Below are positions 13,501-28,000 of a DNA stretch of 64,000 bases, in pieces. Under the pieces are notes generated by a model, which saw only the letters and a list, made by a program, of their open reading frames with translations, did no database searches and was not told the DNA's origin. The DNA lies in assembly GCF_037975245.1 (NCBI RefSeq), contig NC_092569.1:8118501-8182500 (forward strand), written 5' to 3'. Made by a program: the position numbers and the translations under genes. Every line of letters starts with the position of its first letter. The stretch's first letter is position 1. This stretch comes from Apostichopus japonicus. Its lineage: Eukaryota > Echinodermata > Holothuroidea > Aspidochirotida > Stichopodidae.

Positions 13501-16500
13501 CCGCACATTCGATTGATCGATACCGCACATTCGATTTATCGATACCGCACATTCGAATGATCGATACTGCGCTTTCGATTTATCAGTAACGCAGATTCGA
13601 TTGATCGGTACCGCACATTCGATTGATCGGTACCGCGCATTCGATTGATCGGTACCGTACATTCGATTGATCGATACCGCACATTCGATTGATCGGTAGC
13701 GAACATTCGATTGATCGATACCGCACATTCGATTGATCGATACCGCACATTCGATTGATCGATACCGCACATTCGATTGATCGATGCCGCACATTCGATT
13801 GACAAATACCGCACATTCGATTGATCGATACGGCACATTCGATTGATCGATACGGCACATTCGACTGATCGATACCGCACATTCGATTGATCGATACCGC
13901 ACATTCGACTGATCGATACCGCACATTCGATTGATCGATACCGCACATTCGATTGATCGATACCGCACATTCGATTGAACGATACCGCACATTCGATTAG
14001 TCGATAACGCAAATCGATTGATCGCTACCGCACATTCGATTGATCGATACGGCAAATTCGATTGATCGGTACCGCACATTCGATTGATCGATACCGCACA
14101 TTCGATTGATCGATACCGCACATTCGTTTGATCGATACCGCACATTCGATAGATCGATACTGCGCATTCGATTAGTCGATAACGCACATCGATTGATCGA
14201 TACCGGACATTCGATTGATCGATACTGCGCTTTCGATTTATCAGTACCACACATTCGATTGATCGGTACCGCACATTCGATTGATCGATACCGCACATTC
14301 GATTGAACGATACCGCACATTCGATTAGTCGATAACGCAAATCGATTGATCGCTACCGCACATTCGATTGATCGATACGGCAAATTCGATTGATCGGTAC
14401 CGCACATTCGATTGATCGATACCGCACATTCGATTGATCGATACTGCACATTCGATTGATCGATACCGCACATTCGATTGATCGATACCGCACATTCGAT
14501 TGAACGATACTGCACATTCCATTAGTCGATAACGCAAATCGATTGATCGGTACCGCACATTGTATTGATCGAAACCGCACATTCGATTGATCGATACCGC
14601 ACATTCGACTGATCGATACCGCACATTCGTCTGATCGATACCGCACGTTGGATTGATCGATACCGCACATTCGATTGAACGATACTGCACATTCGATTAG
14701 TCGATAACGCAAATCGATTGATCGGTACCGCACATTCGTTTGATCGATACGGCAAATTCGATTGATCGGTACCGCACATTCGATTGATCGATACCGCACA
14801 TTCGATTGATCGATACTGCACATTCCATTGATCGATACCGCACATTCGATTGATCGATACCGCACATTCGATAGATCGATACTGCGCATTCGATTATTCG
14901 ATAACGCACATCGATTGATCGATACCGCACATTCTATTGACCGATACTGCGCTTTCGATTTATCGGTACCACGCATTCGATTGAACGGTACCGCACATTC
15001 GATTGATCGATACCGCACATTCGATTGATCGATACCGCACATTCGATTCATCGATACCGCACATTCGATTGATCGATACTGCGCTTTCGATGTATCAGTA
15101 CCGCGCATTCGATTGATCGGTACCGCACATTCGATTGATCGGTACCGCACATTCGATTGATCGGTACCGCACATTCGATTGATCGATTCTGCTCTATCGA
15201 TTGATCGATACCGCACATTCGATTGATCGGTAGCGATCATTCGATTGATTGATACCGCACATTCGATTGATCGACACCGCACATTCGATTGATCGATACC
15301 GCACATTCGATTGATCGATACAACACATTCGATTGATCGGTACCGAACATTCGATTGATCGGTACCGCACATTCGATTGATCGATACCGCACATTCGATT
15401 GATCGATACTGCGCTTTCCATTTATCGGTACCGAATATTCGATTGATCGGTACCGCACATTCGATTGATCATTACCGCACATTCGATTGATCGTTACCGC
15501 ACATTCGATTGATCGGTAACACACATTCGATTGATCGGTACCGCACATTCAATTGATCGATACTGCGCTATCGATTTATCGGTACCGCACATTCGATTGA
15601 TCGGTACCGCGCATTCGATTGATCGGTACCGTACATTCGATTGATCGATACCGCACATTCGATTGATCGGTAGCGAACATTCGATTGATCGATACCGCAC
15701 ATTCGATTGATCGATACCGCACATTCGATTGATCGATACCGCACATTCGATAGATCGATACTGCGCATTCGATCAGTCGATAACGCACATCGATTGATCG
15801 GTACCGCCCGGTCGATTGATCGATACTGCGCTTTCGATTTATCGGTACCGCACATTCGATTGATTGGTACCGCACATTCGATTGATCGGTACCGCACATT
15901 CGATTGATCGATTCTGCTCTATCGATTGATCGATACCGCACATTCGATTGATCGGTAGCGAACATTCGATTGACCGATACCGCACATTCGATAGATCGAC
16001 ACCGCACATTCGATTGATCGATACCGCACATTCGATTGATCGATACCGCACATTCGATTGATCGATACAACACATTCGAATGATCGGTACCGAACATTCG
16101 ATTGATCGGTACCGCACATTCGATTGATCGGTACCGCACATTCGATTGATCGGTACCGCACATTCGATTGATCGATACCGCACATTCGATTGATCGAAAC
16201 CGCACATTCGAAAGATCGATACTGCGCATTCGATTAGTCGATAACGCCTATCGATTGATCGATACCGCACATTCGATTGATCGATACTGCGCTTTCGATT
16301 TATCGGTACCGAACATTCGATTGATCGTTACCGCACATTCGATTGATCGGTAACACACATTCGATTGATCGGTACCGCACATTCGATTGATCGATACTGC
16401 GATATAGATTTATCGGTACCGCACATTCGTTTGATCGGTACCGCACGTTCGATTGATCGATACCGCACATTCGATAGATCGATACTGCGCATTCGATCAG

Positions 16501-17014
16501 TCGATAACGCACATCGATTGATCGATACCGCACATTCGATTGATCGATACTGCGTATTCGATTTATCGGTACCGCACATTCGATTGATCGGTACCGTACA
16601 TTCGATTGATCGGTAACGCACATTCGATTGATCGACACCGCACATTCGATTGATCGATACCGCACATTCGATTGATCGATACCGCACATTCGATTGATCG
16701 ATACAACACATTCGAATGATCGGTACCGAACATTCGATTGATCGGTACCGCACATTCGATTGATCGGTACCGCACATTCGATTGATCGGTACCGCACATT
16801 CGATTGATCGATACCGCACATTCGATTGATCGAAACCGCACATTCGAAAGATCGATACTGCGCATTCGATTAGTCGATAACGCCTATCGATTGATCGGTA
16901 GCGAGCATTCGATTGATCGATACCGCACATTCGATTGATCGACACCACACATTCGATTGATCGATACTGCGCTTTCCATTTATCGGTACCGAACATTCGA
17001 TTGATCGGTACCGC
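7557..17014. repeat. 9,458-bp complex block, copy 1
   Basis: This is the stretch that is repeated in tandem later (36,984-46,441, then 46,442 onward). It runs from GCGCATTCGATTGATCGGTA at 7,557 to the end of the long repeat. It includes the TATATCGATACC monomer (about 10,001), the CGCCCGGTCG monomer (about 10,452 and 15,806), the GACAAATACC monomer (about 11,828, 12,708 and 13,801) and the CAGTTGATCG monomers (about 12,393 and 12,480). Relative to the 46.4-kb copy it lacks 132 bp (six monomers) near 9,150 and 43 bp near 9,380. Confidence 0.85.
15300..16634. repeat. 1.3-kb dispersed segment, copy 1
   Basis: The same order of variants occurs at 20,374-21,708 (offset 5,074) and 55,392-56,726 (offset 40,092), as well as in long copy B. 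Homology extends left of 15,300 with a one-monomer length difference. All three copies end at the same point: after GGTAACGCACATTCGATTGA this copy reads TCGACACC and the other two read TCGGTACC. Confidence 0.85.
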
Positions 17015-19130
17015 ACATTCGATTGATCAATACCGCACATTCGATTGATCGATACTGCACGTTCGATTGATCTATACCGCACATTCGATTGATCGATACC
17101 GCACATACGATTGATCGGTAACGCACTTTCGATTGACCGATACCGCACATTCGATAGATCGATACTGCGCATACGATTAGTCGATAACGCACATCGATTG
17201 ATCGATACCGCACATTCGATTGATCGATACTGCGCTTTCGATTTATCAGTACCGCACATTCGATTGATCGGTACCGCACATTCGATTGATCGGTAGCGAA
17301 CATTCGATTGATCGATACCGCACATTCGATTGATCGATACCGCACATTCGATCGATCGATACCTCACATTCGATTGATCGATACTGCGCTTTCGATTTAT
17401 CAGTACCGCACATTCGATTGATCGGTACAGCACATTCGATTGATCGGTACCGCACATTCGATTGATCGGTAGCGGACATTCGATTGATCGGTACCGCACA
17501 TTCGATTGATCGATACTGCACTTTCGATTGACCGATACCGCACATTCGATAGATCGATACTGCGCATTCGATTAGTCGATAACGAAAATCGATTGATCGA
17601 TACCGCACATTCGATTGATCGATACTGCGCTTTCGATTTATCAGTACCGCACATTCGATTGATCGGTACCGCACATTCGATTGATCGATACTGCGCTTTC
17701 GATTGATCTATACCGCACATTCGATTGATCGGTACCGCACATTCGATTGATCGGTAGAGCACATTCGATTGATCGGTACCGCACATTCGATTGATCAATA
17801 CCGCACATTCGATTGATCGATACCGCACATTCGATTGATCGATACCGCACATTCGATTGATCGATACCGAACATTCGATTGATCGGTACCGCACATACGA
17901 TTGATCGGTAACGCACATTCGATTGATCGATATCGCACATTCGATTAATCGGTACTGCACTTTCGATTGACCGATACCGCACATTCGATAGATCGATACT
18001 GCGCATTCAATTAGTCGATAACGCACATCGATTGATCGGTACCGCACATTCGATTGATCGGTACCGCACATTCGATTGATCGGTAGCGCACATTCGATTG
18101 ATCGGTACCGCACATTCGATTGATCGATACTGCGCATTCGATTGATCGGTACCGCACATTCGATTGATCGGTACCGCATATTCGATTGATCGGTAGCGCA
18201 CATTCGATTGATCGGTACCGCACATTCGATTGATCAATACCGCACATTCGATTGATCGATACTGCACGTTCGATTGATCTATACCGCACATTCGATTGAT
18301 CGATACCGCACATACGATTGATCGGTAACGCACTTTCGATTGACCGATACCGCACATTCGATAGATCGATACTGCGCATACGATTAGTCGATAACGCACA
18401 TCGATTGATCGATACCGCACATTCGATTGATCGATACTGCGCTTTCGATTTATCAGTACCGCACATTCGATTGATCGGTACCGCACATTCGATTGATCGG
18501 TAGCGAACATTCGATTGATCGATACCGCACATTCGATTGATCGATACCGCACATTCGATCGATCGATACCGCACATTCGATTGATCGATACTGCGCTTTC
18601 GATTTATCAGTACCGCACATTCGATTGATCGGCACAGCACATTCGATTGATCGGTACCGCACATTCGATTGATCGGTAGCGCACATTCGATTGATCGGTA
18701 CCGCACATTCGATTGATCGATACTGCACTTTCGATTGACCGATACCGCACATTCGATAAATCGATACTGCGCATTCGATTAGTCGATAACGAAAATCGAT
18801 TGATCGATACCGCACATTCGATTGATCGATACTGCGCTTTCGATTTATCAGTACCGCACATTCGATTGATCGGTACCGCACATTCGATTGATCGATACTG
18901 CGCATTCGATTGATCGGTACCGCACATTCGATCGATCGGTACCGCACATTCGATTGATCGGTAGAGCACATTCGATTGATCGGTACCGCACATTCGATTG
19001 ATCAATACCGCACATTCGATTGATCGATACTGCACGTTCGATAGATCTATACCGCACATTCGATTGATCGATACCGCACATACGATTGATCGGTAACGCA
19101 CTTTCGATTGACCGATACCGCACATTCGAT
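16993..19130. repeat. Block with 1,207-bp and 768-bp periods
   Basis: 16,993 to about 17,820 recurs at 18,200 to about 19,027 (offset 1,207). The rare monomer with GATCAATACC is a clear marker: its ATCAAT starts at 17,026, 17,794, 18,233 and 19,001, giving spacings of 768, 439 and 768. GATCTATACC monomers follow three of these. Variants such as CGATCGATCGATACC (17,350 and 18,557) and GTCGATAACGAAAATCG (17,576 and 18,783) are shared by the two 1,207-bp copies. Confidence 0.85.
17865..19130. repeat. 1,266-bp dispersed segment, copy 1
   Basis: Matches 22,897-24,162 at a constant offset of 5,032 apart from a short patch at 18,039-18,086. Both copies include the GATCAATACC, GATCTATACC and CGATCGATCGATACC markers. 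At the right end this copy continues GATAGATCG while the other continues GATTGATCG. Confidence 0.88.
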
Positions 19131-19466
19131 AGATCGATACTGCGCATTCGATTAGTCGATAACGCACATCGATTGATCGATACCGCACATTCGATTGATC
19201 GATACTGCGCTTTCGATTTACTAGTACCGCACATTCGATTGATCGGTACCGCACATTCGATTGATCGGTACCGCACATTCGATTGATCGGTAGCGCACAT
19301 TCGATTAATCGGTAGCGCACATTCGATTGATCGATACCGCACGTTCGATTGATCGATACAACACATTCGATTGATCGGTACCGAACATTTGATTGATCGG
19401 TACCGCACATACGATTGATCGGTACCGCACATTCGATTGATCGGTACCGCACATTCGATTGATCGA

Positions 19467-20061
19467 TACCGCACATTCGATAGATCGATACTGCGCACAT
19501 TCGATCAGTCGATAACGCACATCGATTGAACGGTACCGCCCGGTCGATTGATCGATACTGCCCTTTCGATTTATCAGTACCGAACATTCGATTGATCGGT
19601 ACCGCACATTCGATTGATCGGTACCGCACATTCGATTGATCGATTCTGCTCTATCGATTGATCGATACCGCACATTCGATTGATCGGTAGCGAACATTCG
19701 ATTGATTGATACCGCACATTCGATTGATCGACACCGCACATTCGATTGATCGATACCGCACATTCGATTGATCGATACCGCACATTCGATTGATCGATAC
19801 AACACATTCGATTGATCGGTACCGAACATTCGATTGATCGGTACCGCACATTCGATTGATCGATACCGCACATTCGATTGATCGATACTGCGCTTTCCAT
19901 TTATCGGTACCGAACATTCGATTGATCGGTACCGCACATTCGATTGATCATTACCGCACATTCGATTGATCGTTACCGCACATTCGATTGATCGGTAACA
20001 CACATTCGATTGATTGGTACCGCACATTCAATTGATCGATACTGCGCTATCGATTTATCGG
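19467..20061. repeat. 595-bp tandem duplication, copy 1
   Basis: Repeated immediately at 20,062-20,656. The segment begins with TACCGCACATTCGATAGATC and contains the unusual 24-bp monomer CTGCGCACATTCGATCAG (19,491), the CGCCCGGTCG monomer (19,538), GATTCTGCTC, CTTTCCATTTATC and ATCATTACCG markers. The length fits 27 monomers with one 24-bp and one 21-bp member. 19,131-19,466 to its left is ordinary satellite resembling 9.2-9.8 kb. Confidence 0.93.
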
Positions 20062-20656
20062 TACCGCACATTCGATAGATCGATACTGCGCACATTCGAT
20101 CAGTCGATAACGCACATCGATTGAACGGTACCGCCCGGTCGATTGATCGATACTGCCCTTTCGATTTATCAGTACCGAACATTCGATTGATCGGTACCGC
20201 ACATTCGATTGATCGGTACCGCACATTCGATTGATCGATTCTGCTCTATCGATTGATCGATACCGCACATTCGATTGATCGGTAGCGAACATTCGATTGA
20301 TTGATACCGCACATTCGATTGATCGACACCGCACATTCGATTGATCGATACCGCACATTCGATTGATCGATACCGCACATTCGATTGATCGATACAACAC
20401 ATTCGATTGATCGGTACCGAACATTCGATTGATCGGTACCGCACATTCGATTGATCGATACCGCACATTCGATTGATCGATACTGCGCTTTCCATTTATC
20501 GGTACCGAACATTCGATTGATCGGTACCGCACATTCGATTGATCATTACCGCACATTCGATTGATCGTTACCGCACATTCGATTGATCGGTAACACACAT
20601 TCGATTGATTGGTACCGCACATTCAATTGATCGATACTGCGCTATCGATTTATCGG
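20062..20656. repeat. 595-bp tandem duplication, copy 2
   Basis: Appears base-identical to 19,467-20,061 wherever I compared them, including the 24-bp monomer at 20,086 and a shared GATTGGTACC variant near the end. Immediately to the right the array changes to a sequence matching about 15,582 onward (offset 5,074), so the duplication sits at the edge of a displaced segment. Confidence 0.93.
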
Positions 20657-21708
20657 TACCGCACATTCGATTGATCGGTACCGCGCATTCGATTGATCGG
20701 TACCGAACATTCGATTGATCGATACCGCACATTCGATTGATCGGTAGCGAACATTCGATTGATCGATATCGCACATTCGATTGATCGATACCGCACATTC
20801 GATTGATCGATACCGCACATTCGATAGATCGATACTGCGCATTCGATCAGTCGATAACGCACATCGATTGATCGGTACCGCCCGGTCGATTGATCGATAC
20901 TGCGCTTTCGATTTATCGGTACCGCACATTCGATTGATCGGTACCGCACATTCGATTGATCGGTACCGCACATTCGATTGATCGATTCTGCTCTATCGAT
21001 TGATCGATACCGCACATTCGATTGATCGGTAGCGAACATTCGATTGACCGATACCGCACATTCGATAGATCGACACCGCACATTCGATTGATCGATACCG
21101 CACATTCGATTGATCGATACCGCACATTCGATTGATCGATACAACACATTCGAATGATCGGTACCGAACATTCGATTGATCGGTACCGCACATTCGATTG
21201 ATCGGTACCGCACATTCGATTGATCGGTACCGCACATTCGATTGATCGATACCGCACATTCGATTGATCGAAACCGCACATTCGAAAGATCGATACTGCG
21301 CATTCGATTAGTCGATAACGCCTATCGATTGATCGATACCGCACATTCGATTGATCGATACTGCGCTTTCGATTTATCAGTACCGAACATTCGATTGATC
21401 GTTACCGCACATTCGATTGATCGGTAACACACATTCGATTGATCGGTACCGCACATTCGATTGATCGATACTGCGATATAGATTTATCGGTACCGCACAT
21501 TCGATTGATCGGTACCGCACGTTCGATTGATCGATACCGCACATTCGATAGATCGATACTGCGCATTCGATCAGTCGATAACGCACATCGATTGATCGAT
21601 ACCGCACATTCGATTGATCGATACTGCGTATTCGATTTATCGGTACCGCACATTCGATTGATCGGTACCGTACATTCGATTGATCGGTAACGCACATTCG
21701 ATTGATCG
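20374..21708. repeat. 1.3-kb dispersed segment, copy 2
   Basis: Matches 15,300-16,634 with few changes. Its left part overlaps the second 595-bp copy. The 20,716-21,320 part is present again at 24,426-25,030 (offset 3,710). Confidence 0.85.
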
Positions 21709-22896
21709 GTACCGCACATTCGATTGATCGATTCTGCTCTCTCGATTGATCGATACCGCACATTCGATTGATCGGTAGCGAGCATTCGATTGATCGATAC
21801 CGCACATTCGATTGATCGACACCACACATTCGATTGATCGATACTGCACTTTCCATTTATCGGTACCGAACATTCGTTTGATCGGTACCGCACATTCGAT
21901 TGATCGGTACCGCGCATTCGATTGATCGGTATCGTACATTCGATTGATCGATACCGCACATTCGATTGATCGGTAGCGAACATTCGATTGATCGATACCG
22001 CACATTCGATTGATCGATACCGCACATTCGATTTATCGATACGGCACATTCGATTGATCGATACCGCACATTCGATTGATCGATACCGTACATTCGATTG
22101 ATCGATACAACACATTCGATTGATCGGTACCGAACATTCGATTGATCGGTACCGCACATACGATTGATCGGTACCGCGCATTCGATTGATCGGTACCGTA
22201 CATTCGATTGATCGATACCGCACATTCGATTGATCGGTAGCGCACATTCGATTGATCGATACCGCACATTCGATTGATCGATACCGCACATTCGATTGAT
22301 CGATACCGCACATTCGATTGATCGATACCGCACATTCGATTGATCGATACCGCACATTCGATTGATCGATACAACACATTCGAATGATCGGTACCGAACA
22401 TTCGATTGATCGGTACCGCACATTCGATTGATCGGAACCGCACATTCGATTGATCGGTACCGCACATTCGATTGATCGATACCGCACATTCGATCGATCG
22501 AAACCGCACATTCGAAAGATCGATACTGTGCATTCGATTAGTCGATAACGCCTATCGATTGATCGATACAACACATTCGATTGATCGATACTGCGCTTTC
22601 GATTTATCGGTACCGCACATTCGATTGATCGGTACCGTACATTCGATTGATCGGTAACGCACATTCGATTGATCGACACCACACATTCGATTGATCGATA
22701 CTGCGCTTTCCATTTATCGGTACCGAACATTCGATTGATCGGTACATCACATTCGATTGATCGGTACCGCGCATTCGATTGATCGGTATCGTACATTCGA
22801 TTGATCGATACCGCACATTCGATTGATCGGTAGCGAACATTCGATTGATCGATACCGCACATTCGATTGATCGATACCGCACATTCGATTTATCGG
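21709..22896. repeat. Satellite segment related to 7.6-8.2 kb and 56.7-57.5 kb
   Basis: 21,709-22,042 matches 56,727-57,060 (offset 35,018). About 22,033-22,533 matches 7,676-8,176 (offset 14,357). The 57-kb version lacks 66 bp (three monomers) at about 57,056. CTCTCTCGATTG at about 21,736 instead of CTCTATCGATTG is shared with 56,757. No other sequence class is present. Confidence 0.8.
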
Positions 22897-24162
22897 TACC
22901 GAACATTCGATTGATCGGTACCGCACATACGATTGATCGGTAACGCACATTCGATTGATCGATATCGCACATTCGATTAATCGGTACTGCACTTTCGATT
23001 GACCGATACCGCACATTCGATAGATCGATACTGCGCATTCAATTAGTCGATAACGCACATCGATTGATCGATACCGCACATTCGATTGATCGATACTGCG
23101 CTTTCGATTTATCAGTACCGCACATTCGATTGATCGGTACCGCACATTCGATTGATCGATACTGCGCATTCGATTGATCGGTACCGCACATTCGATTGAT
23201 CGGTACCGCATATTCGATTGATCGGTAGCGCACATTCGATTGATCGGTACCGCACATTCGATTGATCAATACCGCACATTCGATTGATCGATACTGCACG
23301 TTCGATTGATCTATACCGCACATTCGATTGATCGATACCGCACATACGATTGATCGGTAACGCACTTTCGATTGACCGATACCGCACATTCGATAGATCG
23401 ATACTGCGCATACGATTAGTCGATAACGCACATCGATTGATCGATACCGCACATTCGATTGATCGATACTGCGCTTTCGATTTATCAGTACCGCACATTC
23501 GATTGATCGGTACCGCACATTCGATTGATCGGTAGCGAACATTCGATTGATCGATACCGCACATTCGATTGATCGATACCGCACATTCGATCGATCGATA
23601 CCGCACATTCGATTGATCGATACTGCGCTTTCGATTTATCAGTACCGCACATTCGATTGATCGGTACAGCACATTCGATTGATCGGTACCGCACATTCGA
23701 TTGATCGGTAGCGCACATTCGATTGATCGGTACCGCACATTCGATTGATCGATACTGCACTTTCGATTGACCGATACCGCACATTCGATAGATCGATACT
23801 GCGCATTCGATTAGTCGATAACGAAAATCGATTGATCGATACCGCACATTCGATTGATCGATACTGCGCTTTCGATTTATCAGTACCGCACATTCGATTG
23901 ATCGGTACCGCACATTCGATTGATCGATACTGCGCATTCGATTGATCGGTACCGCACATTCGATTGATCGGTACCGCACATTCGATTGATCGGTAGAGCA
24001 CATTCGATTGATCGGTACCGCACATTCGATTGATCAATACCGCACATTCGATTGATCGATACTGCACGTTCGATAGATCTATACCGCACATTCGATTGAT
24101 CGATACCGCACATACGATTGATCGGTAACGCACTTTCGATTGACCGATACCGCACATTCGAT
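22897..24162. repeat. 1,266-bp dispersed segment, copy 2
   Basis: Matches 17,865-19,130 at offset 5,032, with GATCAATACC markers at 23,265 and 24,033 (spacing 768, as in the first copy). The patch 23,071-23,118 differs in several bases at once but not in length. Confidence 0.88.
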
Positions 24163-25038
24163 TGATCGATACCGCACATTCGATTGATCGATACAACACA
24201 TTCGAATGATCGGTACCGAACATTCGATTGATCGGTACCGCACATTCGATTGATCGGAACCGCACATTCGATAGATCGGTACCGCACATTCGATTGATCG
24301 ATACCGCACATTCGATCGATCGAAACCGCACATTCGAAAGATCGATACTGCGCATTCGATTAGTCGATAACGCCTATCGATTGATCGATACAACACATTC
24401 GATTGATCGATACTGCGCTTTCGATTTATCGGTACCGAACATTCGATTGATCGGTAGCGAACATTCGATTGATCGATTCCGCACATTCGATTGATCGATA
24501 CCGCACATTCGATTGATCGATACCGCACATTCGATAGATCGATACTGCGCATTCGATCAGTCGATAACGCACATCGATTGATCGGTACCGCCCGGTCGAT
24601 TGATCGATACTGCGCTTTCGATTGATCGGTACCGCACATTCGATTGATCGGTACCGCACATTCGATTGATCGGTACCGCACATTCGATTGATCGATTCTG
24701 CTCTATCGATTGATCGATACCGCACATTCGATTGATCGGTAGCGAACATTCGATTGACCGATACCGCACATTCGATAGATCGACACCGCACATTCGATTG
24801 ATCGATACCGCACATTCGATTGATCGATACCGCACATTCGATTGATCGATACAACACATTCGAATGATCGGTACCGAACATTCGATTGATCGGTATCGCA
24901 CATTCGATTGATCGGTACCGCACATTCGATTGATCGGTACCGCACATTCGATTGATCGATACCGCACATTCGATTGATCGAAACCGCACATTCGAAAGAT
25001 CGATACTGCGCATTCGATTAGTCGATAACGCCTATCGA
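24163..25038. repeat. Satellite segment related to 20.7-21.3 kb
   Basis: The first part, to about 24,430, resembles 22.35-22.6 kb (offset about 1,822, both with CGATCGATCGAAACC). From about 24,426 it matches 20,716 onward at offset 3,710, including the CGCCCGGTCG monomer (24,590), GATTCTGCTC and GAAACCGCACATTCGAAAG. At the right end it switches to a copy of 8.47 kb onward. Confidence 0.78.
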
Positions 25039-28000
25039 TTGATCGATACCGCACATTCGATTGATCGATACCGCACATTCGATAGATCGATACTGCGCAT
25101 TCGATCAGTCGATAACGCACATCGATTGATCGATACCGCACATTCGATTGATCGATACTGCGTATTCGATTTATCGGTACCGCACATTCGATTGATCGGT
25201 ACCGTACATTCGATTGATCGGTAACGCACATTCGATTGATCGGTACCGCACATTCGATTGATCGATTCTGCTCTATCGATTGATCGATACCGCACATTCG
25301 ATTGATCGGTAGCGAGCATTCGATTGATCGATACCGCACATTCGATTGATCGACACCACACATTCGATTGATCGATACTGCGCTTTCCATTTATCGGTAC
25401 CGAACATTCGATTGATCGGTACCGCACATTCGATTGATCGGTACCGCGCATTCGATTGATCGGTATCGTACATTCGATTGATCGATACCGCACATTCGAT
25501 TGATCGGTAGCGAACATTCGATTGATCGATACCGCACATTCGATTGATCGATACCGCACATTCGATTTATCGATGCGGCACATTCGATTGATCGATACCG
25601 CACATTCGATTGATCGATACCGCACATTCGATTGATCGATACAACATATTCGATTGATCGGTACCGAACATTCGATTGATCGGTACCGCACATACGATTG
25701 ATCGGTACCGCGAATTCGATTGATCGGTACCGTACATTCGATTGATCGATACCGCACATTCGATTGATCGGTAGTGAACATTCGATTGATCGATACCGCA
25801 CATTCGATTGATCGATACCGCACATTCGATTTATCGATACCGCACATTCGATTGATCGATACCGCACATTCGATTGATCGATACCGCACATTCGATTGAT
25901 CGATACAACACATTCGATTGATCGGTACCGAACATTCGATTGATCGGTACCGCACATACGATTGATCGGTAACGCACATTCGATTGATCGATATCGCACA
26001 TTCGATTAATCGGTACTGCACTTTCGATTGACCGATACCGCACATTCGATAGATCGATACTGCGCATTCGATTATTCGATAACGCACATCGATTGATCGA
26101 TACCGCACATTCGATTGATCGATACTGCGCTTTCGATTTATCAGTACCGCACATTCGATTGATCGGTACCGCACATTCGATTGATCGATACCGATCATTC
26201 GATTGATCGATACCGCACATTCGATTGATCGATACAACACATTCGATTGATCGGTACCGAACATTCGATTGATCGGTACCGCACATTCGATTGATCGGTA
26301 CCGCACATTCGATTGATCGGTACCGCACATTCGATTGATCGATACCGCACATTCGATTGATCGATACCGCACATTCGATTGATCGATACCGCACATTCGA
26401 TAGATCGATACTGCACATTCGATTGATCGATACAACACATTCGATTGATCGGTACCGAACATTCGATTGATCGTTACCGCACATACGATTGATCGGTAAC
26501 GCATATTCGATTGATCGATATCGCACATTCGATTAATCGGTACTGCACTTTCGATTGACCGATACCGCACATTCGATAGATCGATACTGCGCATTCGATT
26601 AGTCGAAAACGCACATCGATATATCGATACCGCACATTCGAATGATCGATACTGCGCTTTCGATTTATCAGTACCGCACATTCGATTGATCGGTACCGCA
26701 CATTCGATTGATCGATAACGCACATTCGATAGATCGATACTGCACATTCAATTAGTCGATAACGCACATCGATTGAGCGATACCGCACATTCGAATGATC
26801 GATACTGCGCTTTCGAATAATCAGTAACGCAGATTGTATTATTCGGTAGCGCACATTCGATTGATCGGTACCGCGCATTCGATTGATCGGTACCGTACAT
26901 TCGATTGATCGATACCGCACATTCGATTGATCGGTAGCGAACATTCGATTGACCGATACCGCACATTCGATTGATCGATACCGCACATTCGTTTGATCGA
27001 TACCGCACATTCGATAGATCGATACTGCGCATTCGATCAGTCGATAACGCACATCGATTGATCGGTACCGCCCGGTCGATTGATCGATACTGCGCTTTCG
27101 ATTTATCGGTACCGCACATTCGATTGATCGATACCGCACATTCGATTGATCGGTACCGCACATTAGATTGATCGATTCTGCTCTATCGATTGATCGATAC
27201 CGCACATTCGATTGATCGGTAGCGAACATTCGATTGATCGATACCGCACATTCGATTGATCGACAACGCACATTCGATTGATCGATACCGCACATTCGAA
27301 TGATCGATACCGCACATTCGATTGATCGATACAACACATTCGATTGATCGATACCGAACATTCCATTGATCGGTACCGCACATACGATTGATCGGTAACG
27401 CACATTCGATTGATCGATATCGCACATTCGATTAATCGGTACTGCACTTTCGATTGACCGATACCGCAAATTCGATAGATCGATACTGCGCATTCGATTA
27501 GTCGATAACGCACATCGATTGATCGACACCGCACATTCGATTGATCGATACCGCACATTCGATTGATCGATACCGCACATTCGATTGATCGATACAACAC
27601 ATTCGATTGATCGGTACCGAACATTCCATTGATCGGTACCGCACATACGATTGATCGGTAACGCACCTTCGATTGATCGATATCGCACATTCGATTAATC
27701 GGTACTGCACTTTCGATTGACCGATACCGCACATTCGATAGATCGATACTGCGCATTCGATTAGTCGATAACGCACATCGATTGATCGATACCGCACATT
27801 CGAATGATCGATACCGCACATTCGATTGATCGGTAGCGCACATTCGATTGATCGGTAGCGCACATTCGATTGATCGGTACCGCACATTCGATTGATCGAT
27901 ACCGCACATTCGATTGATCGATACTGCACGTTCGATTGATCTATACCGCACATTCGATTGATCGATACCGCACATACGATTGATCGGTAACGCACATTCG

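Larger units (their letters stand above)
1..17014. repeat. Long repeat of at least 17 kb, copy A
   Basis: From base 1 this stretch matches 29,428-46,441 at a constant offset of 29,427 with no length change. Identity ends sharply after 17,014, where this copy reads GCACATTCGATTGATCAATA and the other reads GCGCATTCGATTGATCGGTA. I found only two base differences in the parts I compared: 4,318 (A here, G at 33,745) and 5,511 (T here, A at 34,938). The match runs off the left window edge, so the repeat may be longer. Confidence 0.95.

Noticed and set aside
25032-26747. Long minus-strand open reading frame (571 codons) and many similar ones, for example at 8,423-9,910, 49,747-51,432 and 51,765-53,291
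   Set aside because: All three minus frames are open together because the 22-bp monomer has no stop on that strand. The frames overlap each other, have no promoter or start context, and end wherever a 21-bp or variant monomer falls. Each base is read at all three codon positions in successive monomers, so there is no codon-level signature.
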